From NCBI GenBank assembly GCA_025462785.1, contig JAOAPG010000270.1, positions 1 through 5,621 on the forward strand: a stretch of DNA of 5,621 bases, written 5' to 3'. Each line of letters opens with the position of its first letter. Position 1 is the first letter of the stretch. The notes under the pieces are model-generated. The model searched no databases, was not told the origin of the DNA, and saw only the letters and a program-made list of their open reading frames with translations. This DNA comes from Acidobacteriaceae bacterium. GTDB taxonomy: Bacteria > Acidobacteriota > Terriglobia > Terriglobales > Acidobacteriaceae. A program made the translations under genes and the position numbers. Of the stretch, positions 1 through 5,604 are shown piece after piece.

Positions 1-466
1 ATTTAAGGCCGGCCTCGCCCGCGGCTGAACAAATATTTCGTTCAAGCTGCGAAGCGCCCAATCGGTGAAAAAAGCGACGGTCCATCGAAGCGCCGTTAAG
101 GACTGCCAGAGTACCTCCGTAGGAGTAAGGCAGAATCGCTTCGCTGCCAAATTCGGCAATTGTCTTTTTGAAATGATCTGTAATCTGGCTAAGAGCTTCG
201 TCCCAAGTAATGCGTTCGAAGACTTGTGCACCGTTAGCTGCAGGGCTCGATCCCTTTGCTGCTACTCGCCGCATGGGATACAGCACGCGATCCGGCGAAT
301 AAACGCGATCAAGGTACTTCGCCACCTTGGCGCACAAGAAGCCACGCGTCACGGGATGCGAAGGGTCGCCCTGAATTTTCGTTGCACGCCCGTCGTCGAC
401 GGTGATCAAAACTCCGCAAGCATCTGGACAATCGTGCGGACAAGCGGCATGGACGACCTTCTTCAT
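1..466 (-). CDS. Molybdopterin-dependent oxidoreductase, [4Fe-4S]-containing, N-terminal part (cut by window edge)
   Basis: The first 155 codons of a DMSO-reductase-superfamily (BisC/MopB-like) enzyme are visible; the rest lies beyond base 1. The start CACPHDC-like segment reads AACPHDCPDACG, giving Cys9, Cys13, Cys17 and Cys45 in a C-x3-C-x3-C-x27-C pattern that binds a [4Fe-4S] cluster. Lys47 follows the last Cys, as is usual for electron transfer to the molybdopterin. ITWDEAL (86-92) and PYSYGGTLAVLNG (113-125) are further family motifs. No twin-arginine or other signal peptide precedes the cluster, so a cytoplasmic enzyme is likely. The substrate cannot be told from this fragment, and the second-shell Mo ligand lies outside the window. 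The ATG is chosen because an in-frame TAG lies ten codons upstream. There is no Shine-Dalgarno; TATAAT lies 6 nt before the ATG. It sits 62 bp downstream of the GyrI-like gene, same strand. Confidence 0.9.
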   Translation of the reverse strand, partial: MKKVVHAACPHDCPDACGVLITVDDGRATKIQGDPSHPVTRGFLCAKVAKYLDRVYSPDRVLYPMRRVAAKGSSPAANGAQVFERITWDEALSQITDHFKKTIAEFGSEAILPYSYGGTLAVLNGASMDRRFFHRLGASQLERNICSAAGEAGLK

Positions 467-478
467 TAAATGATTATA
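467..478 (-). promoter_or_regulatory. Candidate -10 box placing transcription start at the ATG (leaderless)
   Basis: On the minus strand a perfect TATAAT (478-473) is followed by CATTTA and then the ATG of the molybdoenzyme gene. Initiation normally occurs about 7 nt after the -10 box, which would be at the A of the ATG. No purine-rich ribosome binding site lies in between, consistent with a leaderless message. The -35 region is poor (no TTGACA-like hexamer at 16-18 bp), so this remains a candidate. Confidence 0.4.
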
Positions 479-528
479 AGGTTGGTTGGGGTTCTATTTG
501 GGATCGAGATTTCGGAACTCTGAACTGG

Positions 529-1079
529 CTATTTGATTCCCACGTAAATGTCGACTTGCGAGTTCTGCGGATCTCGGCTCCGCTGATCATGCACTTCAAA
601 ATCCGCTTTATAAACTCGCGGACCGCCTATCCGGGACTGATTTTCGAGCTGCCAAATCCTCTGCCATGCTTCAGGTATGACCTTTGCCACGGGCCCGCTA
701 TTGGTCGTCAGAACTGCGTACTTTCCTTTCGGAACTCGGCGGAAGACCATTCCATCAGGCACGTGAGATGTGTCAGTCACTCGAGTACCAATCAGATAGT
801 CGTAGTCGGCGTTTTTGTCGCTGGCATAGTTCGAGTAGACAACGTAAATCGTGGAGGCATCGGCTTTGTTTGGACTCTTTTCAGCGATACCTTCCTGAAA
901 GAACCTGCTCCATTGCTTCGGAATTACACCATCGCCCCTTGCCTCTCTCTTATTGTTGGTTCGCGCCACGATTCCAACGACCAAGAATTCCGGCTGTTCG
1001 ACTAGTGTCGGTTCCATCGAACCCCCAAAGAGCACGAAACTACTCGCGAAGATTACACCGATACATAGGACCAGCGCAT
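529..1079 (-). CDS. GyrI-like / AraC-effector-binding domain protein, probably exported; N-terminus frameshifted
   Basis: The uninterrupted body runs from a GTG at 1035 to TAG at 529 (168 aa). It is one GyrI-like small-molecule-binding domain (BmrR/Rob C-terminal fold, YdeE/Cass2 type). Recognisable parts, numbered from that GTG, are EFLVVGIVARTNN (16-28), GVIPKQWSRFF (36-46), VPDGMVFRRVPKGKYAVLTT (92-111), EAWQRIW (122-128) and the terminal DPQNSQVDIYVGIK. There is no DNA-binding domain, so it is not a complete regulator; ligand binding is the likely role. Above the GTG the same frame encodes a hydrophobic run (IGVIFASSFVLFGG) resembling a signal peptide, but it offers only a CTG (1074) as start. 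A far better start, GGGGAG then 6 nt then ATG at 1079, is one base out of frame and reaches TAA at 1055-1053 after MRWSYVSV. A one-base loss near 1053-1062 would join the two. The real start lies between 1035 and 1079. The gene follows sucA by about 28 bp, suggesting co-transcription. Confidence 0.75.
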
Positions 1080-1085
1080 GTCCGT

Positions 1086-1091
1086 CTCCCC
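1086..1091 (-). promoter_or_regulatory. Shine-Dalgarno for the GyrI-like gene, in front of ATG 1079
   Basis: GGGGAG on the minus strand lies 6 nt before ATG 1079, the best-spaced ribosome binding site in the minus-strand block. It argues that translation of the GyrI-like protein was meant to start at 1079, even though that ATG is currently out of frame with the body of the gene. Confidence 0.5.
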
Positions 1092-1107
1092 GTTATCGGT
1101 TGAAGGA

Positions 1108-3603
1108 TTATCGGGTGAAAGCCAACGTCAACAGAGTCTTTTGCTCGACTTCATGGGCCTTTGCCGAACCTGTTGCCGGGCTCGGGCTCGCAGAACGCTT
1201 CACGGAGAGCACAGAGCGATCTTTCGCGATATGCCGCAGCCGTGGAAGCATAAAATTCATCGCGCCCATGTTGGCCGGTTCTTCCTGTACCCAGACGATC
1301 TCGTGCGCGGCGGGATGCTTTTCGAGTTCGGCTATCAACTCAGCCTCGGGAAACGGATAGAGCTGCTCCACAAAAACGATCGCCGTCGAGGTGTCTTTCC
1401 TTTTCTTCCGTTCACCTTGTAGCTCGTGGCCGATTTTTCCAGTGCAGATCAGGATGCGATTTGCATTCTGAATCTCAGCGTCCGGAAGAACCCTCTGAAA
1501 GCGTTCTTTGGAAAAGTCTTCGATAGGAGAAGACGCATCAGGATGTCGCAACATGCTTTTCGGCGTGAACACCACGAGTGGCTTTCGCCATTTCCGGAGA
1601 GCCTGTCTGCGAAGAAGATGAAAATATTGCGCCGCATTCGAAGGCTGGCAGATCTGCATATTATCGGCGGCCGCTAGCTGTAAGAAGCGTTCAATACGCG
1701 CGCTTGAATGCTCTGGTCCTTGGCCTTCATATCCGTGTGGCAATAACATCACAACGCCGGACAATAGACTCCACTTGGCTTCGCCAGCGGCTATGAATTG
1801 GTCAATCACCGCCTGAGCCACATTCACGAAGTCACCAAATTGCGCTTCCCAGAGAACGAGCGCTTCAGGGTAGTCGCGGCTGTATCCGTACTCGAAACCC
1901 AATACTCCAGCTTCAGACAGCGTCGAGTTGTAGATCTCGCACTGTGCTTGATCGGGAGTAATGTGTTTTAGTGGAACGTATTCTTGCTCGTTTTCGACAT
2001 CGAGCAGCACGGAGTGACGCTGATTGAAAGTTCCACGACGACTATCTTGTCCGGTGAGCCGAACAGGAATGCCCGCTTTTACTAAGCTTCCGAAAGCCAG
2101 TGCTTCCGCCATTCCGTAGTCAACCGGGCGTTTTCCACTACCCATCTCCGCTCGCTGTTCCAGAAGTTTCTTGACCTTGGGGTGAATGTGAAAGTTTTCC
2201 GGATACGCCGTCAGCTGTTTCGTGATTTCACGGAGTTCGTCCGCAGCAAGGCCCGTGCTGATTTGATATTCAGGTTTATAGCGGCCTCCGACAAAATTGC
2301 TCCAATACCCCGGTAAGTCTCGAAGCAGCGGCTTTTTCTTAATGGCCACGGCCTTCTTTTGCGCGGCCTCAAATTCACCTTTGATCTGCTGTGCTTGTGT
2401 CGCGGCATCTTCCCCGCCAATGTCCCTGGCGTAGATCTCCCACAGAGGCGCGTGATCTTTGATGGCTTTGTAGAGCAGAGGCTGAGTTATGGTCGGATCG
2501 TCCACTTCACTGTGTCCGTGGCGGCGATACCCAATCAGGTCAACAACCAGATCACTATTGAACTTATAACGGTATTCAAGAGCCATGCGCGCCACCCGGA
2601 TCACGGCGTCCACATCTTCGCCGTTTACATGGAAGATGGGAATATTTTGTCTGCGCGCAATCTGTGCGGCGAAACGAGAGGAATGCAATTCGCGAGGAAC
2701 GGTTGTGAATCCGATCAAATTATTTACGATGACGTGAATTGTGCCGCCTACGGTATACCCGGGTAGATCAGCGTAATTCAAGACTTCGGCAAAAATTCCC
2801 TGGCCGGCTAAAGCGCCATCTCCATGGACAAGCAGAGGCAGGAACTTTTGTTGCCCATTTTCTCCATCACGATCTTGTTTCGCACGAGCGCGGCCCAGCG
2901 TAACGGGATCGACCGCTTCTAGGTGGCTCGGGTTGGAGACCATGTGGATATGAATACTCGCGCCTGACTTGGTCACGTATTGGCCAGTCGCACCCATGTG
3001 ATATTTAACGTCTCCTCCACCCAGCACGCTTCGGGGATCGACGTCTTCGAAACCAGCGAAAACTTCTTCTGGAGCCCGCTTCGCAATATGAGTGATTACG
3101 TTCAACCGGCCGCGATGACTCATTCCCATCAATAGCTCAACTGCTCCGTGCTGGCCTGCGCCATCGAGGATCTCGTCTATAAGAGGAATGAGCCCGGTGA
3201 CGCCCTCAAGTGAAAAGCGCTTGCTGCCAAGATAACGCTGTTGCAGAACTTGTTCGAACAAGTCGGCGCGGATAAGCTGGTCAAGCGCGCGTTTCTGGTC
3301 TACTGAAGCCTGCGGAACCTCCATGTGGTCCTGAATCCAGCGGCGCCTTTCGGGATCGCTGATATGCATGAACTCTGCTCCCACCGTTCCGCAGTAGAAA
3401 GCTCTGGCCTCTTCGGCGAAGCTACTATCGATCTGCAGTTCGGAATATGGAGCTGAAGGTAAAAAGCCGAGCGGGTCCAGGTCTGCTTCCAAATATCCCC
3501 AGTGGCGGAAGACGTCGAGCACATGTTCGCGATCGGCATTCGGACTTTCTATAAGTGCTGGCGCGGCGGATGCGCCATTGGGTTTACTTTGTCGGGTAGT
3601 CAT
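1108..3603 (-). CDS. sucA: 2-oxoglutarate dehydrogenase E1 component (thiamine-diphosphate dependent)
   Basis: A full-length 831-aa reading frame encodes the decarboxylating E1 of the cytoplasmic 2-oxoglutarate dehydrogenase complex (TCA cycle). Landmarks: RHWGYLEADLDPLG (33-46), GMSHRGRLNV (160-169, His163), SNPSHLEAV (223-231, His227), the ThDP/Mg motif GDG (261-263) to NN (294-295), and YRRHGHSEVDDP (359-370). The transketolase pyrimidine-binding domain starts near 494 and contains GQDSRRGTFNQRHS (518-531), GFEYGYS (569-575) and LPHGYEGQGPEHSSARIERF (621-640). The C-terminal domain has QLYPFP (747-752), WVQEEPANMGA (771-781) and SASPSPATG (804-812). It is about 100 residues shorter than the 933-aa E. 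coli enzyme, mainly because only about 30 residues precede the RHWGY block: the N-terminal E2-docking segment is absent. No sucB or lpd is adjacent. The ATG has no Shine-Dalgarno. It is divergent from the agmatinase-family gene and is followed closely by the GyrI-like gene. Confidence 0.97.
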   Translation of the reverse strand: MTTRQSKPNGASAAPALIESPNADREHVLDVFRHWGYLEADLDPLGFLPSAPYSELQIDSSFAEEARAFYCGTVGAEFMHISDPERRRWIQDHMEVPQASVDQKRALDQLIRADLFEQVLQQRYLGSKRFSLEGVTGLIPLIDEILDGAGQHGAVELLMGMSHRGRLNVITHIAKRAPEEVFAGFEDVDPRSVLGGGDVKYHMGATGQYVTKSGASIHIHMVSNPSHLEAVDPVTLGRARAKQDRDGENGQQKFLPLLVHGDGALAGQGIFAEVLNYADLPGYTVGGTIHVIVNNLIGFTTVPRELHSSRFAAQIARRQNIPIFHVNGEDVDAVIRVARMALEYRYKFNSDLVVDLIGYRRHGHSEVDDPTITQPLLYKAIKDHAPLWEIYARDIGGEDAATQAQQIKGEFEAAQKKAVAIKKKPLLRDLPGYWSNFVGGRYKPEYQISTGLAADELREITKQLTAYPENFHIHPKVKKLLEQRAEMGSGKRPVDYGMAEALAFGSLVKAGIPVRLTGQDSRRGTFNQRHSVLLDVENEQEYVPLKHITPDQAQCEIYNSTLSEAGVLGFEYGYSRDYPEALVLWEAQFGDFVNVAQAVIDQFIAAGEAKWSLLSGVVMLLPHGYEGQGPEHSSARIERFLQLAAADNMQICQPSNAAQYFHLLRRQALRKWRKPLVVFTPKSMLRHPDASSPIEDFSKERFQRVLPDAEIQNANRILICTGKIGHELQGERKKRKDTSTAIVFVEQLYPFPEAELIAELEKHPAAHEIVWVQEEPANMGAMNFMLPRLRHIAKDRSVLSVKRSASPSPATGSAKAHEVEQKTLLTLAFTR

Positions 3604-3616
3604 AGGAATGTCTATA
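3604..3616 (-). promoter_or_regulatory. Candidate -10 box just upstream of sucA ATG
   Basis: On the minus strand TATAGA (3616-3611, four of six consensus bases) is followed by CATTCCT and then the sucA ATG. The geometry matches that in front of the molybdoenzyme gene and would give a leaderless or nearly leaderless transcript. No ribosome binding site is visible. A convincing -35 is missing (TTGCTT at 3635-3630 is only 13 bp away), so this is weak. Confidence 0.25.
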
Positions 3617-3689
3617 GGATAAAGGATGAAAGCAATTGTGTGCAGGATTCGAGAGTAACCGCTTCAGCGCGAATTCCTATTGTGAACGG

Positions 3690-3707
3690 TTTGGAAGTAT
3701 TTCCAAA
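3690..3707. promoter_or_regulatory. Perfect inverted repeat in divergent sucA/agmatinase region, possible operator
   Basis: TTTGGAA-GTAT-TTCCAAA is a perfect 7+7 bp palindrome with a 4-bp spacer in the 138-bp divergent intergenic region. It lies 35 bp before the agmatinase ATG and 87 bp before the sucA ATG. Size and position suit a dimeric regulator binding site. The arms could also form a hairpin in the agmatinase leader, but they are AT-rich and no U-tract follows. No known regulator is assigned. An 8-bp AAAGCTTT palindrome (3710-3717) sits immediately next to it. Confidence 0.4.
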
Positions 3708-3730
3708 ACAAAGCTTTTTCAAGAAAATCC

Positions 3731-3735
3731 GGGAG
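3731..3735 (+). promoter_or_regulatory. Shine-Dalgarno for agmatinase-family gene
   Basis: GGGAG lies 6 nt before ATG 3742 and decides this start. The open frame continues upstream to 3502, but that part overlaps the sucA start and the divergent control region and carries no family sequence. Confidence 0.65.
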
Positions 3736-3741
3736 CAAGGA

Positions 3742-4557
3742 ATGACAAGCAAGTTGATCGTAGGGCAGGGAGCACCTACTTTGCTCGGAGTCCCATTTGA
3801 CGCGCAATCTTCTTATCTACGAGGTCCGGCGGGCGCGCCTCCTCTGATTCGGCAGGCGTTTCATTCGGAGGCATGGAACACGTGGACTGAAACCGGTGTG
3901 GACCTCGGGATTCCGGGAGCGTTTGCAGATGCTGGGGATTTGCAGGTTTCGGAAGATAATTCAGCTTTCGAAGTGATCAAAAGAACTATAGGAAAGCTGT
4001 TGGGTCAAGGGTCCCGTCCGGTAAGCCCTGGCGGGGATCATTCGATTACGTATCGTTCGCGCTTTCGGGGAGAAAATTCCTAATCTCACAACCGTTTATT
4101 TCGACGCTCACGGAGACCTCTATGACGAATTCGAACGCAACAGGTATTCGCATGCTTGTCCATTCGCACGAATCATGGAAGAGCGTTGCGCGAAACGCCT
4201 GATTCAGCTTGGGATCCGCACCAATAACGCGCACCAAAGAGGGCAAGCTGTTCGCTTTGGTGTTGAGGTCATTGAGATGTCGAACCTACCCGCGCCAGAG
4301 AGGCTGAAGCTAAGTCGCCCGATCTATATTTCGTTTGATGTCGATGTACTTGATCCGGCTTTTGCCCCCGGCATCTCACATCGCGAGCCTGGTGGAATGT
4401 CGGTGCGGGAAGCCATTTCGCATCTATACGCAATTTCCGGGAAGATAGTGGGTGCCGACCTGGTGGAGTTCAATCCAAAGCAGGATGTCGCGGGCTTACT
4501 GCAAAGGTCTGCGGCAAGCTGCTAAAAGAAATTCTAGGGAAAATGATTGCCGGGTAG
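3742..4557 (+). pseudogene. speB: Agmatinase-family ureohydrolase, interrupted by two frameshifts
   Basis: The product would be a binuclear-manganese hydrolase of the arginase/agmatinase family, splitting agmatine into putrescine and urea. Three frames join into one family-like protein of about 273 aa, slightly shorter than E. coli SpeB (306). Frame 1 (3742-4053) starts with ATG and holds LLGVPFDAQSSYLRGPAGAP (14-33) and GGDHS with ligand His100. Frame 2 (4055-4498) holds FDAHGD (Asp 4103, His 4109, Asp 4115), NRYSHACPFARIMEE, SFDVDVLDP (Asp 4337 and 4343) and GADLVEFNP. Frame 3 (4498-4557) gives TAKVCGKLLKEILGKMIAG, the expected C-terminal helix. All six Mn ligands survive. The breaks are modelled as loss of 5 nt near 4054 and 1 nt near 4498. 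Without correction the first frame stops at 4083, before four of the ligands. Neither site shows a slippery heptamer. Either a very recent pseudogene or sequence errors. Agmatinase is favoured over arginase or formimidoylglutamase by motif style, but the substrate is not proven. Confidence 0.85.
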
Positions 4558-4785
4558 GCCCGACATTCCGAAGTATCGGAGGATGCAGAACTCAAAAAAG
4601 GCCGATTCTGCGCGTCCCGTCCAATCTCAGGGTATCTAACTGTCTGTCTACATGACAAATAAACAAAGGATAGGGTGTTCTTTGCAGCGTAAATTGCCCA
4701 GTTAAGAGTCTAAACTCGGGGAGGCGCTCGTCTAGGGACCCGAGTCCCCCTACAGTGTTTTTGTAGGTTTGGCAGCTGGTTTACG

Positions 4786-4794
4786 TGCTAGGAT
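4786..4794 (+). promoter_or_regulatory. Candidate extended -10 promoter for the receiver gene
   Basis: TG-C-TAGGAT matches the extended -10 form (TGn before a -10 box with four of six consensus bases). A TTGGCA at 4769-4774 (five of six to TTGACA) is present but only 14 bp away, so it may not serve as the -35. Initiation would fall near 4801, inside the GTCACG-TTG-CGTGAC palindrome. Confidence 0.25.
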
Positions 4795-4796
4795 CT

Positions 4797-4811
4797 GTCA
4801 CGTTGCGTGAC
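4797..4811. promoter_or_regulatory. Perfect short palindrome before the receiver gene
   Basis: GTCACG-TTG-CGTGAC is a perfect 6+6 bp inverted repeat with a 3-nt centre, 41 bp before the TTG start. It could be a repressor or activator site overlapping the start of transcription, or a small hairpin at the 5' end of the mRNA. The binding protein is unknown. Confidence 0.35.
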
Positions 4812-4852
4812 TAAACAAGCGGTAAGTTTATGTACGGGATTGGAGCCGCAAG

Positions 4853-5242
4853 TTGGAAACCCGAATACTCATTGTTGATGATAGTCCGTTGGTCCGCCAG
4901 CGGCTTCGGGATATGCTCCAGCAGCATCCCCACTGGAAGGTTTGCGGAGAAGCGCCGAATGGCCGAGACGCCGTCCAGAAAGTGCAAGAACTTGCTCCCG
5001 ATCTAATAGTTCTCGACTTCCTAATGCCCGGTATGGATGGGTTGCAAGCTGCCCGAGAGATTGGGAAAGTAGTGCCTAACATCCCCATTCTGATGTTCAC
5101 CATGCATCTGTCTCGTCAGCTTGTGGAAGAAGCTCGTAATGCCGGTATCCGGGGAGCTGTAGCGAAATCGGATGCAGGCCGGATTATCGAAGGCCTGGAG
5201 GCCTTGCTGAGAAACGAAGCGTTCTTCTGCTCTTCGAACTGA
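4853..5242 (+). CDS. Stand-alone CheY-like response regulator receiver protein
   Basis: A 129-aa protein made of a single phospho-receiver (REC) domain and nothing else. RILIVDDSPLVRQRL carries the acidic pair Asp9/Asp10. LIVLDFLMPGMDG (51-63) carries the phospho-acceptor Asp55. Thr83 in MFTMH and Lys105 in AVAKSDAG complete the switch residues. The sequence resembles receivers of NarL/FixJ regulators, but the chain ends about 20 residues after Lys105, without an HTH output domain. It should act by protein contact or as a phosphate relay in the cytoplasm. The start is TTG, with GGAG at 4842-4845 spaced 7 nt. An in-frame TAA at 4823-4825 leaves no ATG or GTG alternative before the domain. No histidine kinase is adjacent, so its partner is encoded elsewhere. 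It converges with the small coiled-coil gene, leaving only 19 bp between stops. Confidence 0.92.
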   Translation: METRILIVDDSPLVRQRLRDMLQQHPHWKVCGEAPNGRDAVQKVQELAPDLIVLDFLMPGMDGLQAAREIGKVVPNIPILMFTMHLSRQLVEEARNAGIRGAVAKSDAGRIIEGLEALLRNEAFFCSSN

Positions 5243-5261
5243 GAAGTCACCAACCGAAATG

Positions 5262-5528
5262 TTACGGCCAACGCTTGGCGCTATCTTCCCAGCCTGCAGC
5301 GCGGGCCTGCTGCGGGGGCGGTGTCGCGATGGCGGGCTGCGGAATCCGAAGTGGTTGTTGAGACTGCGAGGAAGAGCTCGCTAATGTTGGCTTGTTGTTA
5401 GCCGTCTCCATGCCCGTTTCCTTATCATCCGAGAGCAAAGGGGCGGCCACCCGTAAGGCTTCTACTTCCTTCTCCAGCTTTGCAAGCTCGAGTTCTTTCT
5501 GTCTCAGAACCTCGTAAACATTTTTCAT
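5262..5528 (-). CDS. Small conserved-looking hypothetical protein with N-terminal coiled coil
   Basis: An 88-aa protein of unknown function. Residues 1-30 (MKNVYEVLRQKELELAKLEK then EVEALRVAAP) form a charged heptad-like helix typical of a short coiled coil. The middle (about 33-77) is low-complexity and probably disordered, rich in Ser, Gln, Pro and Ala. The chain ends with AAGWEDSAKRWP, whose aromatic and charged residues look like a conserved short motif. There is no signal peptide or membrane segment. From memory, similar small proteins occur in Acidobacteria; this could not be checked. The ATG has AAGGTG (5541-5536) spaced 7 nt, and a good promoter lies at 5576-5604. It is convergent with the receiver gene. 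A role as an oligomerising adaptor is possible but not shown. Confidence 0.75.
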   Translation of the reverse strand: MKNVYEVLRQKELELAKLEKEVEALRVAAPLLSDDKETGMETANNKPTLASSSSQSQQPLRIPQPAIATPPPQQARAAGWEDSAKRWP

Positions 5529-5575
5529 ACCTGGGCACCTTATAGGAAATTAGGTCGGATCAAGCAATTGTCCGA

Positions 5576-5604
5576 ACTTTATGCAGGTAAACGGCTTTTG
5601 TCAA
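5576..5604 (-). promoter_or_regulatory. Sigma70-type promoter for the small coiled-coil gene
   Basis: On the minus strand a perfect TTGACA (5604-5599) is followed by a 17-bp spacer and TAAAGT (5581-5576, four of six). Initiation near 5569 gives a leader of about 40 nt that contains the AAGGTG ribosome binding site. A second TATAAG (5544-5539) overlaps that site, so it is less likely to be the main -10. TCGGA/TCCGA arms (5555-5559 and 5571-5575) lie in the start region and could be an operator. Confidence 0.55.

Larger units (their letters stand above)
4558..4852. other. 295-bp non-coding region with several hairpins upstream of the receiver gene
   Basis: No credible protein is encoded on either strand here. 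Just after the agmatinase stop are TCCGA-AGTA-TCGGA (4567-4580) and GCAGAA/TTCTGC arms (4585-4590 and 4606-4611); neither is followed by a T-run, so they are not clear terminators. A denser structured block follows: ACTCGGG (4714-4720) pairs with CCCGAGT (4739-4745), competing with GGGAC-CCGA-GTCCC (4735-4748). After that comes CCTACA/TGTAGG (4749-4754 and 4762-4767), then GTCACG-TTG-CGTGAC (4797-4811). This may be control DNA or a structured leader or small RNA. No known riboswitch class was recognised. Confidence 0.45.

Noticed and set aside
65..469. Plus-strand open frame of 134 aa opposite the molybdoenzyme gene
   Set aside because: It is the antisense shadow of the minus-strand frame with the clear CPHDCPDAC cluster; the plus-strand translation has no recognisable domain.
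556..1422. Several plus-strand open frames (556-1005, 684-1103, 953-1360, 1078-1422)
   Set aside because: They lie antisense to the GyrI-like gene and the end of sucA, and their translations are compositionally odd with no motif.
1426..2766. Open frames inside sucA (1426-1677, 1449-1637, 1578-1796, 2211-2420, 2359-2766)
   Set aside because: All overlap an unbroken, motif-rich sucA frame.
3502..3741. Upstream extension of the agmatinase frame
   Set aside because: It overlaps the sucA 5' end and control region, has no family similarity, and the Shine-Dalgarno supports ATG 3742.
4046..4525. Programmed ribosomal frameshifting in the agmatinase gene
   Set aside because: Neither break has a slippery heptamer, and the first needs about 5 missing bases to restore family spacing, which fits a deletion better than recoding.
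4567..4611. Intrinsic terminator after agmatinase
   Set aside because: Short stems (5-6 bp) are present but no T-run follows, so a classic Rho-independent terminator cannot be supported.
4706..4811. Known riboswitch (guanidine-II / mini-ykkC, cyclic-di-GMP) or tRNA
   Set aside because: Hairpin loops are CCGA rather than ACGR, no GEMM core is seen, and no cloverleaf with a T-loop could be drawn.
4828..5103. Minus-strand open frame of 91 aa opposite the receiver gene
   Set aside because: Antisense shadow; the plus strand carries the complete receiver domain.
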